A DNA stretch of 64,000 nt. Source: Cannabis sativa. Taxonomy: Eukaryota; Streptophyta; Magnoliopsida; Rosales; Cannabaceae. The translations under genes and the position numbers were made by a program. The stretch spans positions 37,505,686-37,569,685 of the forward strand of contig NC_083604.1 of NCBI RefSeq assembly GCF_029168945.1, written 5' to 3'. How positions within the stretch are numbered: the stretch's first letter is position 1; each line of letters opens with the position of its first letter. A model generated the notes under the pieces. That model worked only from the letters and a program-made list of their open reading frames with translations. It had not been told where the DNA came from and did no database searches. Below are positions 44,038-56,347 of the stretch, piece by piece.

Positions 44038-47000
44038 ATGACTCTATCACACATAGCTACCTCACCATCTCGATCTAATCTCATAAGGCCGCTCACAGCC
44101 GCCTTCTCATGCACTCTTCCTCTCCGCCGTCCGATCTCATCGGCGGCGAACGGCGACTCCACCACCCTCACGATCGAGACTTCGGTCCCTTTCACAGCGC
44201 ACAATATCGAAGAGCCCTCGCGCTCCGTTGAAACCACGCCCAAGGAGCTTCTCACCTTCTTCCGCGACATGGCTCTGATGCGCCGAATGGAGATCGCTGC
44301 AGACTCGCTTTATAAGGCCAAGTTGATCCGAGGGTTTTGCCATCTCTACGACGGACAGGAGGCTGTCGCCGTCGGCATGGAGGCCGCAATCACCAAAAAG
44401 GACGCCATTATCACTGCTTACCGTGACCACTGTATCTTCCTCGGCCGTGGTGGGACACTCTTGGAGGTGTTTGCTGAGCTTATGGGTCGCCAGGCCGGTT
44501 GCTCAAGAGGAAAAGGAGGTTCGATGCATTTTTACAAAAAAGAGTTTGGCTTTTATGGCGGTCACGGCATTGTTGGGGCTCAGGTCCCGCTTGGATGTGG
44601 GTTGGCTTTCGCCCAGAAGTATTCCAAGGACGAAGCTGTGTCCTTTGCTATGTACGGTGATGGTGCGGCCAATCAGGGGCAGCTCTTCGAGGCCCTTAAC
44701 ATCTCTGCGCTTTGGGATCTGCCGGCCATTTTGGTTTGCGAGAACAACCATTGTAAGCATTGCTCAAGAATTGTATTTTAAGATTGGTCTTTCGTGGGTT
44801 AGTTTGGTTTTGATTTGGGTTCTCTTTAATACAGATGGAATGGGCACTGCCGAGTGGAGAGCAGCTAAGAGCCCGGCGTATTACAAGCGTGGGGACTATG
44901 TTCCTGGCTTGAAGGTGAGGCTAGTAAATTCGTGATCATCTTTTTGTTGATTCTGTATTACGCTGCATTCAAATTTTATTGTCTTTCTGGGTTTTGTCCA
45001 CACTTTTCCAGCTGAAAAGAGTTGTTGGAAATTGAAATTGCATATTTAGCAAAGCTACAATGCATTGCATCACTGAAAAATACCACTTGTTGAAATGGAT
45101 TTAGTTGGAATAGTTGGTGGAGAATGTTGGACGGTTGCTACTAGTTAAAATGGAGTTAGTTGGGATAGAAACAAATTTGTAGCGCTTGTTTACTTGTTAA
45201 GGCCATTCACTTTATTTCTGTTGCCCACTAGTTTCAAAGCTACTTTTCTTTTTTCCATTTTCCCTCTCCGTTATATCCTTTTTTTTGCCTCGTTCATTAG
45301 TCATGCAGTTTAATAGGGAGATTATACGTGTTTTTTATTACAGGTTTTTTGGTTCGAATAATTTTGCTTTATACAAGTTAAAGCAGTTCTTATGCCCTTT
45401 ATTTGTTGTGCAAATGCTTGTCCTTTTTTTTTTTAATTTCAATTGTGATGAGGTGATATATAGGCTTGAAAATATGCTGTAGCTTGTATGGGTGCACCGC
45501 AAATCGTAGCTACTCAACTATTTGCTCTAGTAACTGGGGTATTCAGTCAACGATACATGATCTATATTCTCTTTTGAACAGGTTGATGGCATGGATGCCC
45601 TTGCGGTGAAACAGGCATGCAAATTCGCGAAAGAGCACGCTTTGAAGAACGGACCAATTGTGAGTTATTGCTAGTGTTCTCTAACTTTCTTGCAAAAGAA
45701 ACATGTAGTCGATACTGGATAGTATTATCAGATTATTTAAAGGATACAAAAAAGAATTTATTGCTCCAGTACTATTGCTGGCAACTCAAAGGTTTCCAAA
45801 CACAGAAAAGCTTTGCGGTTGTTCTAGGTTGTTTTTCTTCTTATGTTCTGCAGCTGAAAGTATAGAATTTAGGGACATTTGCTTGTTTTAAAGTGCATGG
45901 GTCTAGGGTTAGTTTCGGGTCATAATTCATTAAAATCTGTAGTATTGGTTGGGCAAGTAGATTGTTAATAGTTTTTTAATGAGGAGTGAGTTTAACCTTA
46001 ATTATTGTCTATTTAAATAAATGTTCAATAATAGTTGATTGATAACATGAACATGCATTAGTAAGTAACATGCCATGAATGAAATCCTACACAATTATTC
46101 ATTAATCATTAAAAAACAATGAAAACCAAATTTCAAAATTCAAAATTGAAATCAAAATTCAAAATTAATGATCATCTTTTAATCATCATTATCTAAATAA
46201 AATAAATCAAAACTGTAGTTCCTGCATGACTTGTTGTAGATAAGTATGAGACTCTGGTTTGAGAAATGGAATCGGGTAACAAGGTGTACGCTACAACAAT
46301 AAGAAGAAAAACTTTATAATATATCATAAAACTCATAATATTCATATACTAAATTCATAAAAGGTTGAAGTTCTAATGAAAATTCCTAACTTGGAGGAAT
46401 GGTAAAAATCTAAATATATAAAGAAGACATTTTCTTAGTTCCAACACTAGCTTAGGAGCTGCCTTGACTTTGAGAAAGAGTGAAGAAGGAGATAGCTCTT
46501 CAGGGAGACGAACAGTGGGAGTGGCTGCAGTGACTCTGTTAAGATTTATTGTGACTTAGAGGCGGAAGGGACGTCGTATGCCTCGATGGTTTAAGATTTT
46601 TAGGCTTTCATTTATCTTTCCTATTCTATTTATTGAAAATCTGTTAATAAAAGACTCAAACTAAAGCCCATTCAAGTCATTTAAAAGCCTAAAAATAGCT
46701 CTGAAATAAAGCCCAAGGGAGCCCACAATACAACAGCCCTAACACACAAAGCCAAGCCCAAGGCTGAGGTGTGTGTCTCATACGCCTCATCAGTGTGCGG
46801 CGTATGCCTCAATAGCAACAGCTGAGGCGTAGCCTCATGTACATTTTTGGACCACCCCTCGAATGGATTTGAAAACAATGATGAGACTATGCACTGGTAA
46901 TTTAAGCTCTTATATGCAGCACCATATAGAGTAGAAAAATGACAAGGAAATTGTATTTTCTTAAGTATATTGGATCCATGAGATGATGTGAGTAAGAGCT

Positions 47001-50000
47001 TAATTTGATGAGTTTTCTTTGCAGAATTTTGCACTTTACATATAGAAAAATATAGACTATGCTTTGAAAACCAATCTGAGGATGTAAATTGTGTGATTCA
47101 ATTCAAATATTTGGAACATATTTACTGCCATTTTAAGTCTATGCTCCTTTGGATAAATGTTTTTTCAAAGCCACATGTTATGTTTATTAAAAAATAGAAA
47201 GCAAAAAAGATCTCTTAGGCATTGTATCTTCATGTATAAACCTCCAAACAATCCCAGACAGAGTTGATGTAGGCTCTTCACAGTACACCCCTTCTATAGC
47301 TGACATATCCAGAAGACCACTTTGTGGCGGTCCATTCTAGGCTTCTCCAGTTATTCCCCTTTCTGCAGCTCACCACTTCTGTGGGCCTCCTCTTTCATAA
47401 TGTGAGTCCCAATAGAGGATGCTTCTCTAATACCATTTGATTACTTGTGAGTTCTTTTAAAAATTTGGACCATTACTTGTGAGTTCTAAGACTAGCGTAT
47501 TTGAGGAGGGTGAGCAAGTGATTATAAACAACCAACAGATTCTATATCTAGTCGATGTGGAATCCCAACACCTTTGCACTTGAATTTTACCCCATCTGGT
47601 CTTGTCACTCTCCCATTTATTTTTGTTATGCAAGTATGTTTAAATTTTTGTAAGGTTACTCCACATGTTTGTGAAGTTTCCTTGTATAGAAATACTATGT
47701 TCTATTTATTCTGTATAATGTGAATCTGAATGACTTAGAATATTTGCCTTGGTTTCTTTTCTAGCGTCATTGGTACTTTGTGTCTCTCTTGGCCTTTTCC
47801 TCTCTATAGAATTTTTTGGTTAACCTATGTAATATCTTTGTAATTTTGTTCAGATTCTCGAAATGGATACTTATAGGTACCATGGTCATTCCATGTCTGA
47901 TCCTGGAAGTACCTATCGCACACGTGACGAGATCTCTGGTGTGAGACAGGTTGGTGCATGTACTTTTGAGATTTCTCTTTAGGAGATAACTTCCTTTGTG
48001 TTTGTTTGTATAATACTGAAGTGCTTTTCTTTATTAATTTTTAGGAGCGTGATCCAATTGAGAGGATAAGAAAGTTGATATTATCTCATGATATTGCTAC
48101 TGAGAAGGATCTCAAGGTAAGTAATTCCTTTCTCTTTTTCTGCCCTTTATCATTTCGCTGGAAATTGTTTGTTTGTTTTTTATTCATTTGGAAAATGATA
48201 ATGATAATAATGATAATAGTAAGAAGAAGAAAGAGTGAATTTGATTTTTTACTCCCCAAACTATTATCACTATCTTATTATGCCCCCACGAACTTTCACG
48301 TTGTTTTAAATACTTCTGAACTAGGTGTTTGGTACGAGGTGTTCAAAATAATTTGATTATAGGAAATATTGTGAGGTTTTTAAAATAATTTGACTATAGG
48401 GAATATTATGAAAGAGAATATTATGCTTTAATTGAATTACATTGTTTGGTTGAGTATAGGAATCTTATATATTATTTTAAAAAATTAAAATAAAAATATT
48501 TTTTTTATTATATCTATTTAATGTTAATTATACATAAAATAAAATAATTATTTATAAAAGAAGTATATTTATTAATTAGTAAATATTAAATTTTATTGTA
48601 TTTTTTTATTAATTAAAACTATATATTTTATCACTATGTTATATTTAATTAATATAATGGAATGGAATAATTCAATCCCACCTCAACATTATCCTTCTCA
48701 AGGGTGTAGTTATATAACTAATAGAATAACATTCCAAGGTTAAGCTTTCAAAACAAACGAGGTAATGTTTCACATTATCATTTCCTTGCTAACATTAACC
48801 CATTCCAAATATATATATTTTGCTTCTTCTCTTAGTTTTTTATCTAACGTGTCTAAAAGAATTTATGGCACTTTAAACAATGACGTGGTAGTGACAAGTG
48901 ACCTGTCACTACCACGTGTATTAATCAAATAAAAATAATTAATAATTAATTATACATTTAAATAAAATGTTTATGTTAATCATTAATTTAGTTCAGTATT
49001 ATTTTTTAGTATTGAATATATATTTAAATTTATTATTAGTTATTTTTTATTTAAATAATACATGTAGCAATCATGTGACAGTTGTCACTGCCACATCATT
49101 CTATTAGCCAAGGGGCCCAATAATGTAACGATAATAGTTTAAGGGCATTTAAAACCTGAAAAGGTTCAATGGGCATAATAAGATAGTGGTAATAGCTTGG
49201 GAGCAAAATTTTAATTTACTCAATGATAATAACAATAATAATAATAATAAACTTGAGGAAAATTCTATGCACTGAAACATCTCTATCCGTTTATTATCCG
49301 AAATAATTTTTAGTCAAATTTCGTCTCATAATCATGTAAATTATAGTTATTTAAGACATCCTGTAAAATTTAAGAAATTCAAATAAGTTAACACGCCGAA
49401 AATTGCATTGAAATCGTGTGTTGCACTCGTGATTATTTTATTTTATACGCGTGTAAAATAGACTGTTTAAACATTGTTTTCTATATTGTAAATTATTTTG
49501 AATTTCTCAAAATTTTATAGAATATCTTAAATAGCTATAACGTACATGAATATGAAAAAAAAATAGATTAAAAAATTATTCTAGATGTCGAAACAAATAG
49601 AGAGTGTATCAGTACATATCTTTTAAAGGGGTGCATTGTAAAATCACCTTAAACTTGACATCCGTCTACTTGTTTTTAGGAACCACTTTTTCTTTGTTGG
49701 TTCTCATCATTTTGTTGTTGGATGTTTTCATCGAATTCTATTTATACCCATTTCGTCTGAACTTTTTCAGTAGGTTATGGAATCTGTGGATCCAGTCCGT
49801 GGAAGTTTAACAATTTTTCCTTGTATTTTAATTACAATAAAGTTGAAAAATATTTTATATTTCTGAAGAACAAATAATCGAAATATGCAATGAAGCTCCC
49901 TAAAAAAATAAATGATAATTATCATCCTTAAAAAATTCCAACCTTTCGTTACTGCTGATACAGTTATTCTGCTTTTACAGGATACTGAGAAGGAAGTAAG

Positions 50001-50344
50001 AAAAGAAGTTGACGAAGCCATTGCAAAGGCAAAGGTAACATGCATATTTCTGATTCATAATTTGATTGGTTCATTGCTCCGATCGTTATAGGATGTTTGA
50101 TTTTTTTTCTTTTTCCATTTTGTTTTTTTAGGAGAGTCCAATGCCAGATACGCATGAACTCTTCACAAATATTTATGTGAAAGATGCTGGACTTGAGGTG
50201 AGATTAACATTTGACAGCTTGAAAGTGTAATTAAATTAGTAAGAAATTTTTTTCTCCATTACTCGATACTGATGAAAGTAATGTGGTTTCATTTGCCAGG
50301 TTTTTGGTCCCGATAGGAAAGAAATTAGATCTGTGCTCCCGTGA
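44038..50344 (+). CDS. PDHA: Pyruvate dehydrogenase E1 component subunit alpha, mitochondrial
   Basis: Eight coding exons: 44038-44752, 44835-44914, 45582-45659, 47854-47949, 48045-48116, 49981-50034, 50132-50197 and 50300-50344. All introns are GT-AG and every phase joins; total 401 residues. The protein is the thiamine-diphosphate-binding alpha chain of the E1 alpha2beta2 heterotetramer, which decarboxylates pyruvate in the mitochondrial PDH complex. The N-terminus ([20 protein letters not shown]) is Arg/Ser-rich like a mitochondrial presequence. The cofactor motif runs from GDG (207-209) to NN (236-237), and the regulatory phosphorylation loop [14 protein letters not shown] is at 300-313 (Ser304, Ser310). 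The frame extends upstream to 43918, but without an ATG, so 44038 is the start. It appears intact and is the only host gene. Confidence 0.95.
45660..47853 (+). other. Intron 3 of PDH E1 alpha (2.2 kb)
   Basis: Much longer than most introns of this gene. 45880-47050 looks like inserted DNA: it contains a segment with gcgtatgcctca, tgaggcgtagcctca (a palindrome at 46823-46837) and tacgcctca phrases between 46560 and 46840, unlike the surrounding intron. No ends, duplications or protein coding are recognisable, so the source is unknown. Confidence 0.5.
48233..49221. mobile_element. Terminal-inverted-repeat element in PDH intron 5
   Basis: The left end (gagtgaatttgattttttac and on to about 48310) and the reverse complement of the right end (gagtaaattaaaattttgct and on) match over about 75 bp with scattered changes, both containing actatcttattatgccc. 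The interior is AT-rich, without ORFs, and appears to contain a second insertion at about 48330-48790 with a MITE-like phrase (ttgtttggttgagtatagga). A perfect 14-bp hairpin lies at 48883-48917. Flanking duplications are not clear. It occupies about half of intron 5 and does not touch a splice site. Confidence 0.6.
48883..48917. repeat. Perfect 14-bp inverted repeat, 7-nt loop
   Basis: acgtggtagtgaca (48883-48896) and tgtcactaccacgt (48904-48917) are exact reverse complements around agtgacc. A related, weaker arrangement gtgacagttgtcactgccac lies near 49075. Both are within the intron 5 inverted-repeat element and may be ends of a nested insertion. Confidence 0.8.
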
Positions 50345-51030
50345 ACGGAAATGAAGGGGAAATTACCCTAAACTGACCATTCTTGCCTCCTCGCTGCTTT
50401 CTCCTAAATTGGACTACACTTGTCCGCTTGCCGGAAAAGAGAAAAAAAATAATAATAATAAAGCAATAAGTTGTTTTTGAGTAAAAATGGTTTTTTCATC
50501 TGGTTAAGGTTAAGTATCCTTTTTGTATAGGGAATTCTTCTCAAGAAATGGGACGGGAGTTTAATTCGTGCCACCCGTCGGTGTTTTTTTTTTTTTTTTT
50601 TTCTCACTTTTGTTGGTAAGCCCACAACTTTTGCTGATTGAGGATGTAAGGCTTTTGATCCTGACATACCTGGCATGCTTTCTATAAGATTTTTTCTGTT
50701 CAATTTACTAACTTCCGGTTTAGCTTGGGTTGTATCTTCTGTAGTGATTTGCTAATCTCCAATTTTCGCCACTAGAGATGTTTGTCAGTCAAATACACGA
50801 AATTTGGGTAGTTTCGTGATGTTCATTGTCAATTCATTTTAAATTGAAAACTTCACACTAGTTCCCTGTGCCAAATTTATGATGGATTGGATACACTTAG
50901 GGATGCCACTTATCGTGCTATTAAACCAAAGCCTAGTGTATTTAAAATAAATATTGAATAAAAAAAAAAAAACAAAATTACTCTATTAAACATTACGCAT
51001 GTATTTACACGTCAATTTTCATTTAATTTT
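50345..51030 (+). other. 3' UTR and downstream intergenic DNA of the PDH gene
   Basis: After the stop, 50345-50710 is probably 3' UTR: it has aataataataataaag at 50447-50462 and a T-run at 50585-50602. From 50710 to 51030 the sequence is non-coding and AT-rich with no recognisable element. The polyadenylation site cannot be placed. Confidence 0.5.
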
Positions 51031-51755
51031 TGTTGGAATTTTGTAAAATTTTACAAAAATGAAAAATAAAGCTGATAAAAATATTTTATTAGAAGTGTAT
51101 ATAATGAGTAAATTTTGAACTTGGGTTATGGCCCAATAGGTACTCAATTTAGTGCGTATGAGTGAGGATTTACACACTAGGCTACCACAAGCACGCTGCC
51201 ACAGTTCGTTTGATTGATCGTGCTGACCTGGGAAGTGTGGTGTCACTTTATCTTTTTGGAAAAAATTTATTTATTAAATTATTATTTTTTATTTAATTAA
51301 TTCAAATAGTTTTAAATGCGTTTAATTAATTAGTAAGACGATTTCTCACTTTGTATTTTCAGTATCGTTTATACGATCCCCACGATCAGAAAAATGATTT
51401 TCTTCTTGTTACTTCATTCTGTGTGTTCTTATATAATGCATCAGAACCAACATGGGAACGATATCCTTTTTTCACAAAAAAAATATATGCAATATATATA
51501 TATACGATTATAATATATATGTATCTGAGCAGTACTAGATTATTTGGTGTGATATTTCGACGGTTTTTTATCGTGCAATAGAGCTTCGATACAGTATTCT
51601 TGATCGGGTTATTTTATCTTGGGGACGATTAGGCTAATAGTCTGCTTGCAGAGTTCTAAGTAGTACCGCGAACGTCTTAAAAAGAGCGACCTAGTCCGCA
51701 ACTCAACTCAAGTTTTAATTTGGTAAATTCGTTCCTTTTATTTTCTACAACAACT
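51031..51755 (+). repeat. Probable 5' LTR of a decayed copia element
   Basis: The stretch begins tgttggaattttgtaaaat, a common start of copia LTRs, and lies directly upstream of a copia gag start on the same strand. It has a TA-rich region (51481-51530) and ends near ctacaaca at about 51752. No partner LTR is in view and no primer-binding site is recognisable after it, so the boundaries are approximate. Confidence 0.35.
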
Positions 51756-51789
51756 ATTTTTAACAATTTTAAAACGATTTGTTTCTGTC

Positions 51790-54467
51790 ATGACTACCGA
51801 TGAGAATTTTGGTGTTGTTGATATAAACAAATGTTTTTCGTTTTGAGAGAAGCCATTTTAAAATATGAAAACGGAAAATGTTATTTTTCCTCACTATGAA
51901 AAAGGTTGCTTATGTTCTGACGACTAATAAATCCGTTGTTTGTGATACTGCTAAGGATAATGAAAAACAGAAGCAAACTGCTGATTAGCAAGCTAGGTTG
52001 AGAATGATTTTTTGTTCAAAAATTATATTTTGAATGGCTTATCTGATGATTTGTATGACTACTATAATTCTAACAAAATTGCCAAGAAAATCTGAGACGC
52101 ACTTCAAAAGAAATACGACACTGAGGAGGTTGGAACTAAGAAGTACGCTGTCAGTCGCTACCTCAAATTCCAGATGACTGATGACAAGTTAGTGGAGGCT
52201 CAGTCTCATGAACTTTAAAAAATTGCTCACAAAATAATTTCTGAAGGTATATCCTTAGATGAATAATTCCAAATTGCTGTTATTATTGACAAATTACCTC
52301 ATGGTTGGAAAGATTTTAAAAATATTCTCAGACACAAAACAAAAGAATTTTCTTTGGAAAGTCCAATCACTCGCCTTTACATTGAGGAGGAGGCTCGTAA
52401 ACAGGACCAGAAAGAAGAAGTTCTTGTTGTGTCCAACAACAACACTAAGAAATCCAGTGGGATTCTAAAACCCACTGGGAAAAATTTCAAGAATCAGAGT
52501 CCCAAGCATGCTCCAAACCGCAACAATAATTCTCGGAATAACAATCAAAATTAGTTTCCAAGGAACCAAAACAAATAGCAGCAACCCCGTAATAAGAATG
52601 ACTTGACACCGTTTTTGTGCTTTCTTTATAACAAACTAGGTCATATGGCACGCAAGTGTCGAAACAGGTCTAGTTCTGCTCCACAAGCTAACCTGACTGA
52701 AGAGCTACCTTATACAACTATGATTTCAGAGATCAACCTGATTGGTGGATCAGAAGGGTGGTGCGTAGACATTAGCGCTTCTCGCCATGTTTGCTTTTAT
52801 CATGCTATGTTCAAAACATACACAACTGCAATCGAGGATAAGAAAGAGTTGTTAGGTGACTCTCACACTACTATTGTTGCTGGTACTGGTGATCTGGAAT
52901 TAAAGTTTACCTCTAGAAAAACTATGATTCTCAAAGAAGTCATGCATACTCCAAAGATGAGAAAGAATTTGGTCTCGAGCTATCTCCTCAATAAGGCGGG
53001 GTTCACACAAACTATAGGGGTAGATTTGTTTACTTTAACTAAGAATGGGATTTTTGTGGAGAAAGGGTATGCTACTGAAGAAATGTTTAAATTGAATATT
53101 GAAGTTAATGAAGTGAATATTTCTATACTTGTTGTGTTCTTTTAATACTTGGCATGCTAGACTTTGTAACGTTAACAAACGAATAATTAAAAATATTATT
53201 AGTTTAGGTTTAATCCCTAAATTATCTTTGAATGATTTTGAAAAATGTAACTTTTGTAGCCAGGCTAAGATCACAAAAACACCACATAAATGTGTAACTA
53301 GAGAAAGTAGCTTCTAGAATTAATTCATTCAAATATTTGTGAATTAACAAGAAACGGAAAACATTACTTTATCACTTTTATTGACGATTGCTCTAATTTT
53401 ATCTATGTGTATTTAATAAAAAATAAGAGTGAAGCTCTTGATATGTTTAAGTTATTAGTGGTTGAGATTGAGAATCAACGTAATAGAAAGATCAAGAAGC
53501 TACGTAGTGATTGAGGCACTGAATATGATTCCACTACATTTGTTAATTTTTATAACTCACATGAAATTATACATGATAAGACTTCACCACATTCACTTGA
53601 AATGAATGGTAAATTTGAAAGAAAGAATAGAAATTTTACTAAATCTATTGTAACCATTTTACTTAATTCTAGTATCGCTTAATCATTGGTGGGGAGAAAT
53701 TCTCTTAACTGTTTGCTATGTGCTTAATAGGGTACCTAAATCAAAAAGAAAAATTTCTCCTTATGAGATTTTGAAAAATAAACAACCAAACATTTCCTAT
53801 TACTAAACTTGGGGTTGTTTAACTATGTTCGTATTCTTGATCCTATGAGAATTAAGCTTGCAAGTAGAGCCCATGAATGTGTATTTTTAGGGTATGATGT
53901 TAATAGCAAAGCCTATAGGTTCTACGATCTTAATGTGCATGTGATAATGGAATCTAATGACTTTGATTTTTTTGAAGATAAATTTCCATTTAAATTGAGA
54001 AATCGTGGAGGCGCATCAACTAGCAACATTCTAGTGATTAGGAGTGATGAAAGTACTAAGGATTTAGAAACTGAACCTAGAAGAAGTAAGAGAGCGAGGG
54101 TAGCTAAAGACTTTGGTTCAAATTTTTGTGCTTATACCTTAAAGGAGGATCCTACTAACCTCCAAGAAGCTTTGTCTTTTTTAGATGTGGACCTTTGGCA
54201 AGAGGCCATAGATGAAGAGATGGACTCTCTTGTGACCAACAAAACCTGGCACGTTGTAAACTTACCACCTGACTGCAAGCCTATAGGTTGTAAGTAGATT
54301 ATGAAAAAGAAATTGAAATCCGATGGAACTGTTGACAAATACAAGGCTCGTTTAGTAGCCAAGGGTTTTAGACAGAGAGAATGTAGATTTCTTTGACACC
54401 TTTTTACTAGTCACTAGGATAACATCCATTAGAGTTTTAATTTTACTAGTTGCCATATACAACTTAG
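51790..54467 (+). pseudogene. Decayed Ty1/copia gag-pol
   Basis: From ATG 51790 the plus strand shows pieces of a copia polyprotein: gag ([30 protein letters not shown]), a zinc knuckle CFLYNKLGHMARKC in which the second Cys is Tyr, a protease motif WCVDISASRH where WxVDSGA is usual, a GAG-pre-integrase region (TWHARLCNVNKR), integrase (LRSD, stop, GTEY; SPHSLEMNGKFERKNR) and the start of RT (WQEAIDEEMDSLVTNKTWHV, DKYKARLVAKGFRQRE). There are many stops and several frameshifts. The LTR element at 54468 cuts it inside RT, so the rest should lie beyond the window. Confidence 0.85.
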
Positions 54468-56347
54468 TGTTGGAATTTATTTTACCAGGATCTTAGATCT
54501 ACTCACAAGTATGTTTATTAACATCCTAAATAAGAACTTTCTAAAACGATAAATTAAACACATATAAAGTTTAAGAAACCTTACATTGGGTGCAGCGGAA
54601 TAATATGACTCCTTCCGTTCAGATATCTAGCCCTTGATTCCTTTCTGTAGCAGAGCATTATCAATATTTGAACCTGGATCTCTTTCTCTGAATCCTTGAT
54701 GCTGAATCTCCTTTGCTGATGATCTTTTTTCACGATCTTCCTCACTATGATTGAGGTATTGCTTGATGTGTGTGGGCACTACTCTAATCACTAAGGTAAG
54801 TCGAAATTATCAAGGAAGAAGAGAGAATGAGGGTGGCGGCCAAGGTAGAGAGAGAGGCTCAGGTTTTCTGAATCAGAAGTGTAATTTTCCTGAAGCCTTC
54901 ACTATCTATTTATAGCATTCCACTAGGGTTAGATTTGAATTATATGGCATTAAAATAATGAAAAAATCAACTTAAAATACCTACAAAGGTGGCCGGCCAT
55001 GCACTTAGTGGATTGGGCCTTGCTTTTTGCAATTTTGCAATTTTAACACCTTTTGTATCTGATTTTCTCAAAAATGCCAATTTCCTAATTCAACCATTTA
55101 AATGCCAATTCTAACTATTTAATAACTATAAATAATTATTAAATAATATTGTCATTTATCATATTTATTAATTGAACCATACAAAGTATCATAATTAACA
55201 AATATGCCCCTATTAACTCTTTCTTTACAATTTCGCCCTTACTTAGTGAAAATTTCACAAATAGACATAGTCTAATTCGTGAATTATAATTGATTAATCA
55301 AAACCAATCACATGAGTCTTACAAACAATATTATCTCAACTAGTGGGGGGACCATGGGTCTATATAACCGAGCTTCCAATAAGTAGATCAAGAATTTAGG
55401 ACTAAAATTCACTGACTTATTAATTCTTCGTTGAATCCACGCATAGAACTTAGAATTGCACTCTCAGTATATAGAATGCTCTATATGTTCCACCATATAG
55501 ACACATCATTAGTTATCCATTGTTATAATCCTAATGTGATCAATGATCCTCTATATGAATGATCTACACTGTAAAGGGATTAAATTACCGTTACACCCTA
55601 CAATGTATTTATTCCTTAAAACACTTGACCCCGTATAAATGATATTTCAGCTTATGTGAAATGAGATCTCCACCATTTATTTTCGTTTGGTCAAGCTCGA
55701 AGGAGATCATCCTTTGCTTACTATTCGCCAGATAGAAGCTATAGATTCCATGTTTATGCTAGCGCTCCCACTCAATTGCACTACCGTGTTCCCAAAATGT
55801 ACGTATCACCCTGACCTAAAAGTAGGCTTAACTAACAAATCAAAGAACACGAATAGCCTTTCAAGATTGAGCCTAATCATAACAGGATTAAGATCATTTG
55901 ATCTAGGATCAACTTGGCGATATTGACTTGAATAGATTCTACGGTAAGTTTAATTAAATCTAAGTCAAAGTTCAATATCGGTCCCTTCCGATGCATACTC
56001 CATGCATCCAACCTGAGCTTTACTTTAACCCATGTTCTGGAAAGAACATAGTATTTCTCCAAATACAAGTAAACTCTTGTTGTAGATTATCATATCAGTA
56101 AAACCCTGTGTCTGATAAATCTAGGAAACTTTATTCACATAGTCATGTTTACTTTCCAATGTGTTGACGGCACAATAAACAGGATCAAGTATGTGAAAAG
56201 GGTTTCAGATGAATTTATACATTATGTACATATAATCATGAAATAAATCATGTGAACCATGCAACATTAAATGTTATTTCTGATCTATATTAATAAGTAA
56301 ATCTGATTATATTGAAATGAGTTTTATTTAGGGCATAAAACCCAACA
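54468..56347 (-). repeat. 3' LTR of the large non-coding element
   Basis: 1880 bp, TG...CA. It belongs to the same family as 4760-6644, 8963-10873, 14072-15490 and 25260-27158. A 79-80 codon frame in these LTRs (starting MVKLEGD in most copies) is a by-product of repeat copies and not a gene. Confidence 0.9.

Noticed and set aside
46681..47034. A 117-codon antisense ORF in intron 3 of the PDH gene.
   Set aside because: No recognisable domain or codon bias, and it lies in probable inserted repeat DNA.
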